From the NCBI RefSeq assembly GCF_963675985.1, contig NZ_OY780957.1, positions 62,001-126,000 on the forward strand: a stretch of 64,000 nucleotides of DNA. The letters run 5' to 3'. A program made the translations under genes and the position numbers. This DNA is from an uncultured Roseibium sp. GTDB lineage: Bacteria; Pseudomonadota; Alphaproteobacteria; Rhizobiales; Stappiaceae. Within the stretch, counting starts at the first letter, position 1; every line of letters starts with the position of its first letter. Positions 1-8,175 of the stretch are shown here, piece after piece. The notes under the pieces were generated by a model. The model made no database searches. It had not been told where the DNA came from and was given only the letters and a program-made list of their open reading frames with translations.

Positions 1-309
1 CATGATGGCGACAAAGGCGCGGGCCACCAGCACCACGAACAGCATCCCCAAAAGCACGGAACCATGCGCCTGAAAGAAGGTCGCCCGGTCGCCGGTCTGC
101 ATCATGTCGACAATGGAACCGATAAACGCATAGACCGAGGCTTCGATGCCCGCGGAAAGCCCGCCGAAAACAAGCGTCAGGAACAACGGCCATTTGGCCT
201 GCCGGACGAAATGCAGCAGAAAGGCCCGCCCCCCCTGGGGCAAAGGAGCGTCCGGTGCGGGCCGAAACGGATCAATCCAGGATTCGAACAGTCTGAAAAT
301 CGGTGTCAC
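1..309 (-). CDS. ABC transporter permease/ATPase, N-terminal fragment (runs off window)
   Basis: Reading down from a GTG at 309 gives 103 codons without a stop to the window edge. A GGAGAG ribosome site lies about 5 bases upstream. The first 35 residues are a basic, aromatic cytoplasmic stretch (FRLFESWIDPF, then an FLLHFVRQAKWP motif). Two hydrophobic segments follow, around residues 40-65 and 82-103, separated by a DMMQTGDR-type loop. This is the usual start of a fused membrane/ATPase half-transporter (ABCB/MsbA-like exporter), whose ATPase half would lie outside the window. It is transcribed divergently from trmL with about 90 bases between starts. Substrate unknown; another membrane family is possible because no Walker motif is in view. 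Confidence 0.7.
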   Translation of the reverse strand, partial: MTPIFRLFESWIDPFRPAPDAPLPQGGRAFLLHFVRQAKWPLFLTLVFGGLSAGIEASVYAFIGSIVDMMQTGDRATFFQAHGSVLLGMLFVVLVARAFVAIM

Positions 310-402
310 TTGTCTCTCCGCCGCGAAAATCCCTGCCCAATGACAAGATCGAACCGCGGTGATATCCAGCATGGCATTCTGAACGAACCGAATGACCATA
401 GT

Positions 403-864
403 ATGCCGGACATAGCCCTTTTCCAGCCCGATATCCCGCAAAACACTGGTACGATTTTACGTCTGGCCGCCTGCTTGGGTGTTCGCGTTCATCTGATCGA
501 ACCTGCCGGTTTTCCGTTGTCCGACAGCGCCCTGAAGCGGGCGGGAATGGATTACCTGGAACGTGCGGCACTCCAACACCACATCACCTTCGACGCCTTC
601 GAGGACTGGCGCCGGGGGACAGACAGGCGTCTGATTCTGCTCACCACAAAATCGGCAAAAGCTTATACCGGCTGCACATTCCGCGATACCGATATCTTGC
701 TGATGGGACGGGAATCGGCAGGCGTGCCCGACGCGGTGCACGCCCTTGCGGACGAGCGGGTGACGATCCCGATGGTCGAAGGCATGCGATCGATCAACGT
801 GGCCGTCTCCGCCGGCATCGTGCTCGGCGAGGCCCTGCGTCAAACGGACTGTTTTCCCGACTGA
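403..864 (+). CDS. trmL: tRNA (cytidine/uridine-2'-O)-methyltransferase TrmL
   Basis: A 153-residue single-domain SPOUT methyltransferase, the normal size for TrmL, which 2'-O-methylates the wobble nucleotide (position 34) of some tRNA-Leu species using SAM. Family marks are QPDIPQNTG near the start, a VHLIEP-GFPLSD-KRAGMDY stretch, the SAM-knot motif LMGRESAGVPD near residue 105 and IPMVEGMRSINVAVSAGIVLGEALRQ near the end (trefoil knot). The reading frame is open further upstream, but homologues begin at the MPDIALFQPD methionine, so that ATG is chosen. Divergent from the ABC gene and followed by hemF after about 100 bases. Confidence 0.92.
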   Translation: MPDIALFQPDIPQNTGTILRLAACLGVRVHLIEPAGFPLSDSALKRAGMDYLERAALQHHITFDAFEDWRRGTDRRLILLTTKSAKAYTGCTFRDTDILLMGRESAGVPDAVHALADERVTIPMVEGMRSINVAVSAGIVLGEALRQTDCFPD

Positions 865-966
865 CCTTAGGTAAAGTCTCGCGGCTGGCCAAATCCGCCG
901 GAACGGCCTAAAAAGCCCGACCTGAAAAACAACAACCACGGCCCATTCGGACAAAAGGATTGCAAG

Positions 967-1893
967 ATGACGGCCCCTTCCCCAGAAAACCGCGGTGGTC
1001 CGATCCCGGCCGACATCGAGACCAAAAAGGAGCGCGCACCCAGGTGGTTCGCCGAGCTGCGGGACCGCATCTGCGCCAGCTTTGAGGCTCTGGAAGATGA
1101 AATCGGCGAGTTGAAAGGCCCGCTGAACGATCGACCGGCAGGCCGTTTCGAACGCACCCCCTGGGAGCGCACCGGCTCGAACGGTGAAAAGGGCGGCGGC
1201 GGCGTCATGTCGATGATGCACGGCCGCGTCTTCGAAAAAGTCGGCGTCCATGTTTCGACCGTTTACGGCGAGTTCTCGCCCGAGTTTCGCGGCCAGATCC
1301 CGGGCGCCAACGAAGATCCCCGTTTCTGGGCCTCCGGCATCAGCCTGATCGCCCACCCCCAGAACCCGCATGTGCCGGCCGTTCATATGAACACGCGCAT
1401 GGTGGTCACCACACGCCAGTGGTTCGGTGGTGGCGCGGACCTGACCCCAGTCCTGGATGCGCGCCGCACCCAGGACGATCCCGACACCATCGCCTTCCAC
1501 GACGCCATGAAGCAGGCTTGTGACGCCCATGCGGTTGCCGACTATCCGGCCTACAAGGACTGGTGCGACGACTATTTCTTCCTGAAGCACCGCAACGAGC
1601 CGCGCGGCATCGGCGGGATTTTCTACGACTATCTGCACAGCGGCGATTGGGACGCCGATTTCGCCTTTACCCGGGACGTCGGCCAGGCGTTCGATACCAT
1701 CTATCCGGCGCTTGTCCGCCGGAACTTCCAAAAAACCTGGAACGAGGCGGAACGGGACGAGCAGCTCATCCGGCGCGGGCGCTACGTGGAGTACAACCTG
1801 CTCTATGACCGGGGAACGATCTTCGGGCTGAAGACCGGCGGCAATGTCGCCTCGATCCTGTCGTCGATGCCGCCGGTCGTGAAATGGCCCTGA
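967..1893 (+). CDS. hemF: Oxygen-dependent coproporphyrinogen-III oxidase
   Basis: HemF (308 aa, normal length) decarboxylates coproporphyrinogen III to protoporphyrinogen IX with O2, a late step of haem synthesis in the cytoplasm. Conserved blocks are visible in order: SASGISLIAHP-type segment near residue 125, HMNTRM, RQWFGGGADLTP, a HRNEPRGIGGIFYD segment, then GRYVEYNLLYDRGTIFGL and a C-terminal SMPP. AAGGATT upstream of the ATG is a plausible ribosome site. It ends 22 bases from the convergent HD-GYP gene. Confidence 0.97.
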   Translation: MTAPSPENRGGPIPADIETKKERAPRWFAELRDRICASFEALEDEIGELKGPLNDRPAGRFERTPWERTGSNGEKGGGGVMSMMHGRVFEKVGVHVSTVYGEFSPEFRGQIPGANEDPRFWASGISLIAHPQNPHVPAVHMNTRMVVTTRQWFGGGADLTPVLDARRTQDDPDTIAFHDAMKQACDAHAVADYPAYKDWCDDYFFLKHRNEPRGIGGIFYDYLHSGDWDADFAFTRDVGQAFDTIYPALVRRNFQKTWNEAERDEQLIRRGRYVEYNLLYDRGTIFGLKTGGNVASILSSMPPVVKWP

Positions 1894-1915
1894 GCAACCG
1901 GGCTGAACGACGGGG

Positions 1916-3043
1916 CTAGCCGGCCGTGCCGGTCGCCTTCTTGCCGTCGAACAGGGTTTCGACCGTCCGGTTGAGCGCACCCAGATCGACGCTGAGGACG
2001 ACCGGCTGAAAGGCCCGCACCAGATCCTGATCGAGCTGGGTTTTCATGGAGCAGAGATCCGCATAGGCATTGCGCGGCGGGATCGCAGCCTTGTAGGAGC
2101 GCGTTTCGGTCATGGCCGTGAAAATATCGCAGATCGTTATCGCCCGGACCATCGTGTCGATCTGATCGCCGGCGATCCCTTGCGGATAGCCGGAGCCGTC
2201 CAGAAACTCATGATGCTGGACGGCCATCTTCTTGACTTCGAAGGGAATTTCCAGGCGGTTTTTCAGGATATCCCGGCCGAAGAGCGTATGTCGGCGGACA
2301 AGTTCGGTTTCATCAGGCGTAAGCTCTCCAGGCTTGTCCAGGATCGAAAGCGGGATCCGGGTCTTGCCGATGTCGTGCATCAATCCGCCAAGGGTCAGCA
2401 ATTCCTGCTCCTTGTGCGACCAGCCCAGGGTCTGTGCAAAGGCCCCGGCCAAACCGGCCACCATCATGGAATGCCGATAGGTGTGGCTGTGATGGCACCG
2501 GACCGCACTCAGCCACGCCGAGATCCCGTCGCGGGTCAGGGCGGAGTAGATGTGATGGAGAGTTCGGGCAAGCGTTCTCACGGGCATCGGCCGCGAAGAC
2601 GCCGCCGCGAGCACGATTTCGTCAAGACAGGCGACAGTCTGCAGAAACGCTTGCCGGGTCGTCTCCGGTGTCGTTTCGGGAAACAATGCCTCGAAATCCG
2701 GTTGCAGCATGTCCCGCATCTTGCGGACAAGCGCCGTAAGGTCCCCGTCTCTTTCGAAGATCTCGACTCTACCAAACGCCGCCGCCTGCACGACCTCCCG
2801 TCGATTGGCCTTGGAGACGATGCAGAGTTTGGACAAGTCCGGCACATCGGCGAGTGCTGTTTTCAAACTCTCGACATGCTCTCCGGTCGCATCTTCCAGT
2901 TCTATGACGAGCAGATGCATCTCCTGAAGGTTTCGGGAGGAAATCTCAGCCATCGAAAAGAGCCTGGACGTGTAGAAGAAGGGGATATTCCGAACATTGG
3001 ACCCCTCCTTCAACGGACCATCGGAAACAACTGCGACATTCAT
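1916..3043 (-). CDS. HD-GYP domain protein (probable c-di-GMP phosphodiesterase)
   Basis: 375 aa. Residues 1 to about 130 resemble a degenerate receiver-like domain without a clear phospho-acceptor Asp. Residues about 150-360 form an HD-GYP domain with the metal/catalytic signatures HSHTYRHSMMV, LMHDIGKTRIP and HHEFLDGSGYP (canonical HHExxDGxGYP). Known members hydrolyse cyclic-di-GMP and often control motility or attachment. AGGTGG precedes the ATG by about 5 bases. The gene lies downstream of cca on the same strand with a 130-base gap in which no clear terminator is seen. Its role here is inferred from the family alone. Confidence 0.88.
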   Translation of the reverse strand: MNVAVVSDGPLKEGSNVRNIPFFYTSRLFSMAEISSRNLQEMHLLVIELEDATGEHVESLKTALADVPDLSKLCIVSKANRREVVQAAAFGRVEIFERDGDLTALVRKMRDMLQPDFEALFPETTPETTRQAFLQTVACLDEIVLAAASSRPMPVRTLARTLHHIYSALTRDGISAWLSAVRCHHSHTYRHSMMVAGLAGAFAQTLGWSHKEQELLTLGGLMHDIGKTRIPLSILDKPGELTPDETELVRRHTLFGRDILKNRLEIPFEVKKMAVQHHEFLDGSGYPQGIAGDQIDTMVRAITICDIFTAMTETRSYKAAIPPRNAYADLCSMKTQLDQDLVRAFQPVVLSVDLGALNRTVETLFDGKKATGTAG

Positions 3044-3173
3044 TCTGCCACCTGAAAATTAAGAGCCCTCAGATGCCGCAGGGATAACAGAGAAATTTAA
3101 AAGAAGACTATGATTTGAATGATCGGCACGAAATACTAGAAACAGACCGTTAACGGACTACGCCCAGTATTTT

Positions 3174-4397
3174 TTACATCCGGGCCAGTATTTCCTCACG
3201 ACTCAGGGAAAACCGACTGTCGAGCCATTCGTCTTCGAGCCGCTTCAGGGTTTCCCCGATTTTCGGCCCCGCCGGCAGTCCAGCCGCCATCAGATCCGCG
3301 CCTTTCAGCGGGAACACCGGGATGTCGAGGTCCCGCCCCTGTTCCAACGCAGCAGAAAAGACCGGCTCACGTTGTGCTGACGTTCCACCCGCCCTTGCCT
3401 GCGCCCAAACGGCAAGCAGGCCGTCGATGAAGCTTTCCCGGCCGTGGCGGTAAAGCAAGCGGTAAACCTGTGGGTCATCGCCGCCCGCGCTGAGATCCTT
3501 TGCCGCGGCAAGAGCCCCGTGCATCCGTTTGCGTTCGGCATTCGACAGGCGGAACCGGTCGGCGATCCGATCCAGGTCCTCATCGACAAAGCCCGACAAC
3601 ACCGCAAAGCCAAGGGCCGGTTTCCGCGTCTCCTCCGCCACATCGTCAAGACTTCTCAGCGCCCTGAAATCGGCGATGCGCGAAACTCCGCCGGTGGTGA
3701 TTTCCAGAAGCCCGCTGTCTTCCATCAGCGAAAGACAGTCCGTGGCAAGCGGCGCGCAGACCAGCTTCTTCATTTCCACGCCGATCCGCTCCGCCGACAG
3801 ATGCCGCAGGCCGTCCCGCTCCCGGATGCACGCGCTCAGGCCGGCCGGGTCGGGCGCCCCCAGTCCATAGGCTGCGTGAATGCGGAAGAAGCGCAGGATC
3901 CGAAGATAGTCCTCCCGGATGCGCTCGCCCGAATCGCCGATAAAACGAACCCTGCGGGCGAGGCAGTCCTCAAGTCCGCCGAGCGGGTCGTAAATCTCGC
4001 CATGCCGGTCGACATAAAGCGCGTTCAGGGTGAAGTCGCGGCGGCGGGCATCGTCGATCCAGCTGGTGCCGAAAACCACTCGTGCCTGCCGGCCATAGGT
4101 TTCCACATCCTGCCGAAGCGTCGTCACCTCATATGCCATGCCTTCGCTGATCACGGTGACTGTGCCGTGATCGATGCCGGTCGGTACGACTTTCAGTCCG
4201 TTCGCGCCTGCACGAGCCGCCACCTGCCCGGGAAGGGCCGTGGTTGCGATATCGACGTCGGCGACGGGAAGACCGAGCAGGGTGTTGCGGATCGCCCCGC
4301 CCACGGCCATCGCCCGGTCGCCGTCCTGTTCGACGACATCGAAGACTTGCTGAATGGCAGGGGTCTGCAACCAGGGCGCACTGGACAACTGTGTCAT
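3174..4397 (-). CDS. cca: CCA tRNA nucleotidyltransferase / poly(A) polymerase family
   Basis: 407 aa. The class II nucleotidyltransferase signature VGGAIRNTLLG followed by VADVDIATTA (catalytic Asp pair) lies at residues 32-55, then a GTVT strand, RRRDFTLNALYVD and the D-F-R-I-L-RFFR-H block of the neck domain. It adds or repairs the 3' CCA of tRNAs. It is the last gene of the DUF1285-Nudix-DUF6111-cca string. Its ATG is 3 bases after the stop of the upstream DUF6111 gene, so translation is probably coupled. Alphaproteobacterial forms lack the HD domain seen in E. coli, as here. Confidence 0.93.
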   Translation of the reverse strand: MTQLSSAPWLQTPAIQQVFDVVEQDGDRAMAVGGAIRNTLLGLPVADVDIATTALPGQVAARAGANGLKVVPTGIDHGTVTVISEGMAYEVTTLRQDVETYGRQARVVFGTSWIDDARRRDFTLNALYVDRHGEIYDPLGGLEDCLARRVRFIGDSGERIREDYLRILRFFRIHAAYGLGAPDPAGLSACIRERDGLRHLSAERIGVEMKKLVCAPLATDCLSLMEDSGLLEITTGGVSRIADFRALRSLDDVAEETRKPALGFAVLSGFVDEDLDRIADRFRLSNAERKRMHGALAAAKDLSAGGDDPQVYRLLYRHGRESFIDGLLAVWAQARAGGTSAQREPVFSAALEQGRDLDIPVFPLKGADLMAAGLPAGPKIGETLKRLEDEWLDSRFSLSREEILARM

Positions 4398-4400
4398 CGG

Positions 4401-4661
4401 TTATTCGTAGCGTCCCGGAACGAAGACCCCGTTTTCCATGTGAGCCGGCCGGTATTCCGCCCCGTCCGGCGCCTGCTTGATCGAAGCCAGGATCATGAAG
4501 CTCACGCCCATGAGCGCGATGCCGATCAGCGCGAGCCAGGCCATCGGTCCCTTGCGCCAATGTTCGGAGACATGGGCCTTGTTGTTCAGCCACAGCCAGA
4601 ATCCGTAACCCAGAAACGGCAGGAGAAACAGGATGAGATTGGCCAGAATGATACGCAGCAT
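4401..4661 (-). CDS. Small membrane protein, DUF6111 family
   Basis: 86 aa with two predicted membrane spans (about residues 2-22, LILFLLPFLGYGFWLWL, and 40-60, WLALIGIALMGVSFMIL), an HVSEHWRKGP loop between them and a short polar tail. Function unknown. The ATG shares one base with the stop of the upstream Nudix gene (TGATG), and cca starts 3 bases after its own stop, so it sits inside a tightly coupled operon. The family name is from memory of this conserved gene order; the membrane topology is seen in the sequence. Confidence 0.8.
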   Translation of the reverse strand: MLRIILANLILFLLPFLGYGFWLWLNNKAHVSEHWRKGPMAWLALIGIALMGVSFMILASIKQAPDGAEYRPAHMENGVFVPGRYE

Positions 4662-5347
4662 CAGCGATACACCGTTTCGTACAATGAGCGGATGATCCCT
4701 GCCGTCACGCCCCAGATATACCGTTCGCCGAACGGCATGGCATAGAAATACCGGTCGCGTCCTTCCCACTTGCGGCTTTGTCTTTGATGGTTCGCCGGAT
4801 CCATCAGGAAAGACAGAGGAACCTCGAACACATCGTCGACCTCGTGCGGATTGGGGATCAGCCGTTGATGGGGTTCGACTTCGGCCACAACGGGAACCAC
4901 CCGGAAGCCCGAGCCCGTCAGATAGGGACAGAGTTCGCCGATCAGACGGACGGCCTTCGGCTCCAGACCGATTTCCTCTTCCGCCTCGCGAATGGCGGCG
5001 GCGGCGGGGCCGTGGTCTTCCCGGTCGATCTTGCCGCCAGGAAACGCGATTTGCCCGGCATGGGACGACAGATGCGCGGTGCGAACGGTCAGGATCACCA
5101 TCGGCTCGCTCCCGTGTTCGATGATCGGAATAAGCACCGCCGCATCGCGGGGAGGACCCTCCCAGCGCGCATAGGGGCCCATGTCCGGGTTGAGGATATG
5201 GTCCCCGGTATCGCGCACAACCGGCGCTTCCGCATTGTGCCGGAGCATGCTGCGGATATCGCCCAGGACATCGATGCCGGGTTTGACCAGTGCGGCTGGA
5301 ACGTCATTCATGCGCGGATCGCTTGCCTTTTTCCTGTCATGCCTCAT
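4661..5347 (-). CDS. Nudix hydrolase, CoA pyrophosphatase (NudL) type
   Basis: 228 aa from the ATG at 5347. A start at the next ATG (5311) is equally possible because neither has a strong ribosome site. The Nudix box G-x5-E-x7-REAEEEIGL begins at GGKIDREDHGP in the middle of the protein, preceded by VRTAHLSSHAGQIAFPGG, which is the LLTxR-hxxGQ-hFPGG form typical of CoA/acyl-CoA diphosphatases. It probably cleaves CoA to 3',5'-ADP and phosphopantetheine. It overlaps the end of the upstream DUF1285 gene and the start of the downstream DUF6111 gene, so the four genes are translationally coupled. Confidence 0.88.
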   Translation of the reverse strand: MRHDRKKASDPRMNDVPAALVKPGIDVLGDIRSMLRHNAEAPVVRDTGDHILNPDMGPYARWEGPPRDAAVLIPIIEHGSEPMVILTVRTAHLSSHAGQIAFPGGKIDREDHGPAAAAIREAEEEIGLEPKAVRLIGELCPYLTGSGFRVVPVVAEVEPHQRLIPNPHEVDDVFEVPLSFLMDPANHQRQSRKWEGRDRYFYAMPFGERYIWGVTAGIIRSLYETVYR

Positions 5348-5951
5348 CAGAGCGCGTTTCCGGCTCGATGGCAAAAAATGTCCCACCGCTCCAGACCCCG
5401 AATTCCGTTCGTCCGTCGTGCTGCCTCTCCTCGAAAAGCTCCGCCAACTCGTAAAGCAGTGCCCGCGACAATAGGGCTTCAAGTCGCCCCCGCACCAGAA
5501 CATAAGGTTTGAGCCCGTCGTTTGCCGGGTCTTTTTCGAACCTCAAGGGATGGTCGCTGTCGATATCGACGACATCACCAACATTTGTTCTCAGCGTCAG
5601 CTTCCGCTTTTCCCCATCGCCGTCCACATGAAGTTCCGCGCCGACGAAAGGCGCATCGTCGACGGTTATCCCGATTTTCTCCACAGGAGTAACCAGGTAG
5701 GTGCGCCCATCTGCGTCCTTGCGCAGGACGGAAGCGAACAGGCGGACCAGGGCGTCGCGCTGAATGACGCTGCCCATATAGGACCAGCTGCCATCGGCCG
5801 CGATCCTGATGTCCAGATCGCCGCAAAATGGCGGGTTCCAGCTCTCCACCGGCGGAGGCTTCCTGTCCGCATCGCCTGCCCGGCGCATCAGTGCGGCAAG
5901 GCCCGGCGGCATTTTTTTCACGTCTTCATTCGACAATGGCAATTGTCTCAA
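5337..5951 (-). CDS. DUF1285 family protein
   Basis: 204 aa, soluble, no signal peptide. The N-terminal part carries PPVESWNPPFCGDLDIRIAADGSW, then PVEKIGITVDDAPFVGAE, the recognisable core of DUF1285 (a small alpha/beta domain with a structural relative but no established reaction). The start is uncertain: TTG at 5951 gives the listed length, while the first ATG is at 5912. It is the first gene of the operon with Nudix, DUF6111 and cca, divergent from the moxR operon across 248 bases in which no clear promoter was identified. Confidence 0.82.
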   Translation of the reverse strand: MRQLPLSNEDVKKMPPGLAALMRRAGDADRKPPPVESWNPPFCGDLDIRIAADGSWSYMGSVIQRDALVRLFASVLRKDADGRTYLVTPVEKIGITVDDAPFVGAELHVDGDGEKRKLTLRTNVGDVVDIDSDHPLRFEKDPANDGLKPYVLVRGRLEALLSRALLYELAELFEERQHDGRTEFGVWSGGTFFAIEPETRSDEA

Positions 5952-6199
5952 TCCCGTATCCGTTCAAACTCTTCCCGATCGTGCCTGCAGGACCGCCATT
6001 TTTACCGTCCATCGGCAGCCGTCACGGAAATTTCTCGTCTCTTGCCTCTGTCTCGCTAGAATTTGCGACTTATCTAACGGTCAATATGGTGTCAGACTGA
6101 TCGAGTCGCGACAAGAAAAGCGGATATCAGCATCAGGGAATGAAAGCGACACTGCACCTGCCGCCTGGCTTTGAAGACCAACCACAGCAAAGGTGATTT

Positions 6200-7228
6200 A
6201 TGAGCGTCATGACCCCGTCCCCATCCGGCATGTCCGAAGCCGATCTCGAGGCGATTGCCGAAAACGCGGAGCGCGCCGTTGCCCGTATCACCGAAGCCAG
6301 GGCGGATATTGCCCGCATCATTTTCGGTCAGGACAAGGTCGTCGAGCAAACCCTGGTCACGATCCTCGCCGGCGGCCATGGCCTGCTGGTCGGCGTTCCC
6401 GGCCTCGCCAAGACCAAGCTCGTGGAAACCCTCGGCACGGTCCTCGGCCTGAACGCCCGCCGGATCCAGTTCACCCCCGACCTGATGCCCTCCGACATTC
6501 TGGGCGCTGAAGTCATGGAGCAAAGCGCCGATGGCAGCCGCGCGTTCCGTTTCATCCCCGGCCCGGTCTTCTCGCAGCTGCTGATGGCTGACGAAATCAA
6601 CCGCGCGAGCCCGCGGACCCAGTCGGCGCTTCTCCAGGCCATGCAGGAATATCACGTGACCGTCGCCGGCCACCCGCATGAACTGCCGCGCCCCTTCCAC
6701 GTGCTGGCCACACAGAACCCGCTGGAGCAGGAAGGCACCTATCCGCTGCCCGAAGCCCAGCTTGACCGCTTCCTGATGCAGATCGACGTGCATTATCCCG
6801 ACCTGGAGGCCGAGCGGCGCATCCTCCTCGAAACCACCGGCGCCGAGCAGGCCACCGCTGAAACAGCCATGAGCGCGGAAGAGCTTGCAGGTTTCCAACA
6901 GCTCGTCCGGCGCATGCCGGTCGGTGAATCGGTCGTCAACGCCATCCTGCAGCTTGTCCGCGCGGCCCGCCCGCCGGAAGGCGAAACATCCGGCAATGAC
7001 ATCACCAACCTGATCGCCTGGGGGCCGGGTCCGCGCGCCAGCCAGGCGCTGATGCTGACCGTCCGCGCCCGTGCGCTGGTCGAAGGACGCCTCGCACCGT
7101 CGGTGGACGATGTCCTGGCGCTTGCCGAACCGATCCTGCAGCACCGCATGGCCCTGACCTTCGCCGCCCGCGCGGACGGGCACACGGTTCGCGATATCAT
7201 CGCGCGCGTGAAGGAGAGGGTGGGTTAA
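6200..7228 (+). CDS. MoxR-family AAA+ ATPase
   Basis: 342 aa. Walker A is GVPGLAKTKLV near residue 75, followed by RIQFTPDLMPSDILG. Walker B is LLMADEINRASPRTQSALLQAMQE, then sensor 1 ATQNPLEQEGTYPLPEAQLDRF. MoxR ATPases act as chaperone-like partners of VWA-domain proteins. Here it begins a four-gene operon (MoxR, DUF58, BatA/DUF4159 protein, large membrane protein), the Bat/Cox-like arrangement linked to envelope stress or maturation of protein complexes. The next gene starts 22 bases later. Confidence 0.93.
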   Translation: MSVMTPSPSGMSEADLEAIAENAERAVARITEARADIARIIFGQDKVVEQTLVTILAGGHGLLVGVPGLAKTKLVETLGTVLGLNARRIQFTPDLMPSDILGAEVMEQSADGSRAFRFIPGPVFSQLLMADEINRASPRTQSALLQAMQEYHVTVAGHPHELPRPFHVLATQNPLEQEGTYPLPEAQLDRFLMQIDVHYPDLEAERRILLETTGAEQATAETAMSAEELAGFQQLVRRMPVGESVVNAILQLVRAARPPEGETSGNDITNLIAWGPGPRASQALMLTVRARALVEGRLAPSVDDVLALAEPILQHRMALTFAARADGHTVRDIIARVKERVG

Positions 7229-7250
7229 CGGCAGGGAGACAAGGGGCATT

Positions 7251-8174
7251 ATGGCCTTGCAGAAAAGCGACAGCCGGATCGATCCGACCACATGGCCGAA
7301 CGTCATCGGCGAAGCGCGCACGGTTGCGGAAGCCCTTCCAGATCTCCTGGTCGAAGCCAGCCACGTGGCCAGCTCCGTCGTTGCCGGCTGGCACGGCCGC
7401 CGGCGCGCCGGCCCTGGCGAAAGCTTCTGGCAGTTCAGGCCGTTCAATATGGGCGAACCGGCGAGACGGATCGACTGGCGCCGGTCCGCGCGCGACGACC
7501 ATCTTTACGTGCGTGAGCGCGAATGGGAGGCAGCGCATACCGTCTGGCTCTGGGCCGACCTGTCGCCCTCCATGCTGTTTCAGTCGAAACTGGCAAAGGT
7601 GTCCAAGCGCGACCGGGCCATCGTCCTCATGCTTGCCCTCTCAGACATGCTCGCCGAGACAGGCGAGCGGGTTGGCCTGCCCGGCATCACCCGGCCCTTT
7701 TCCGACCGCAGAGCGGCCGAACGGGTCGCCGATGCCCTGACCCATCTGGCCAAGCCGACGGCCTTTCCGGATACGACCCCGATCAAGCGCTTCTCCGATG
7801 TGGTCCTGATCGCCGACTTGCTCGACCCGATCGAAGAGATTGCCGCCTGGGTCGCCCGTGTCGCCGGAACCGGCGCGCGCGGGCACCTGGTTCAGGTGCT
7901 CGATCCGATCGAGGAAACCTTCCCGTTCGAGGGTCGGATCGAATTTCACGATCTGGAACGCGGCATCTGGCTGACGACGGGCCGTGCCGAAAGCTGGCGC
8001 AAGGCCTACCGTGACCGTCTGGAGGCCCACCGGGCGGAAATCCGCGACATCGCGAAACGCGCAGGCTGGACTTATGTCCTGCACCATACGGACCGGCCGC
8101 CGGCCGAACCGCTCCTGGTTCTGCACAGCTCACTCTCCGGCGGTAGCGAAACACTGAGCCAGGGGAATTACTAG
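7251..8174 (+). CDS. DUF58 domain protein
   Basis: 307 aa. The DUF58 core is plain: GRRRAGPGESFWQFRPF, then RRIDWRRSARDDHLYVRERE near residue 80, and the WADLSPSM strand that begins a VWA-like fold with a MIDAS-type D-x-S-x-S motif (DLSPS). It is a soluble partner expected to work with the upstream MoxR ATPase. The stop is followed by one base and then the ATG of the next gene, so expression is coupled. No enzymatic role is established for the family. Confidence 0.9.
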   Translation: MALQKSDSRIDPTTWPNVIGEARTVAEALPDLLVEASHVASSVVAGWHGRRRAGPGESFWQFRPFNMGEPARRIDWRRSARDDHLYVREREWEAAHTVWLWADLSPSMLFQSKLAKVSKRDRAIVLMLALSDMLAETGERVGLPGITRPFSDRRAAERVADALTHLAKPTAFPDTTPIKRFSDVVLIADLLDPIEEIAAWVARVAGTGARGHLVQVLDPIEETFPFEGRIEFHDLERGIWLTTGRAESWRKAYRDRLEAHRAEIRDIAKRAGWTYVLHHTDRPPAEPLLVLHSSLSGGSETLSQGNY

Positions 8175-8175
8175 C

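Noticed and set aside
457..1980. 507-codon open frame antisense to trmL and hemF
   Set aside because: High-GC shadow of two certain genes; composition is Arg/Gly/Pro-rich and no motif is seen.
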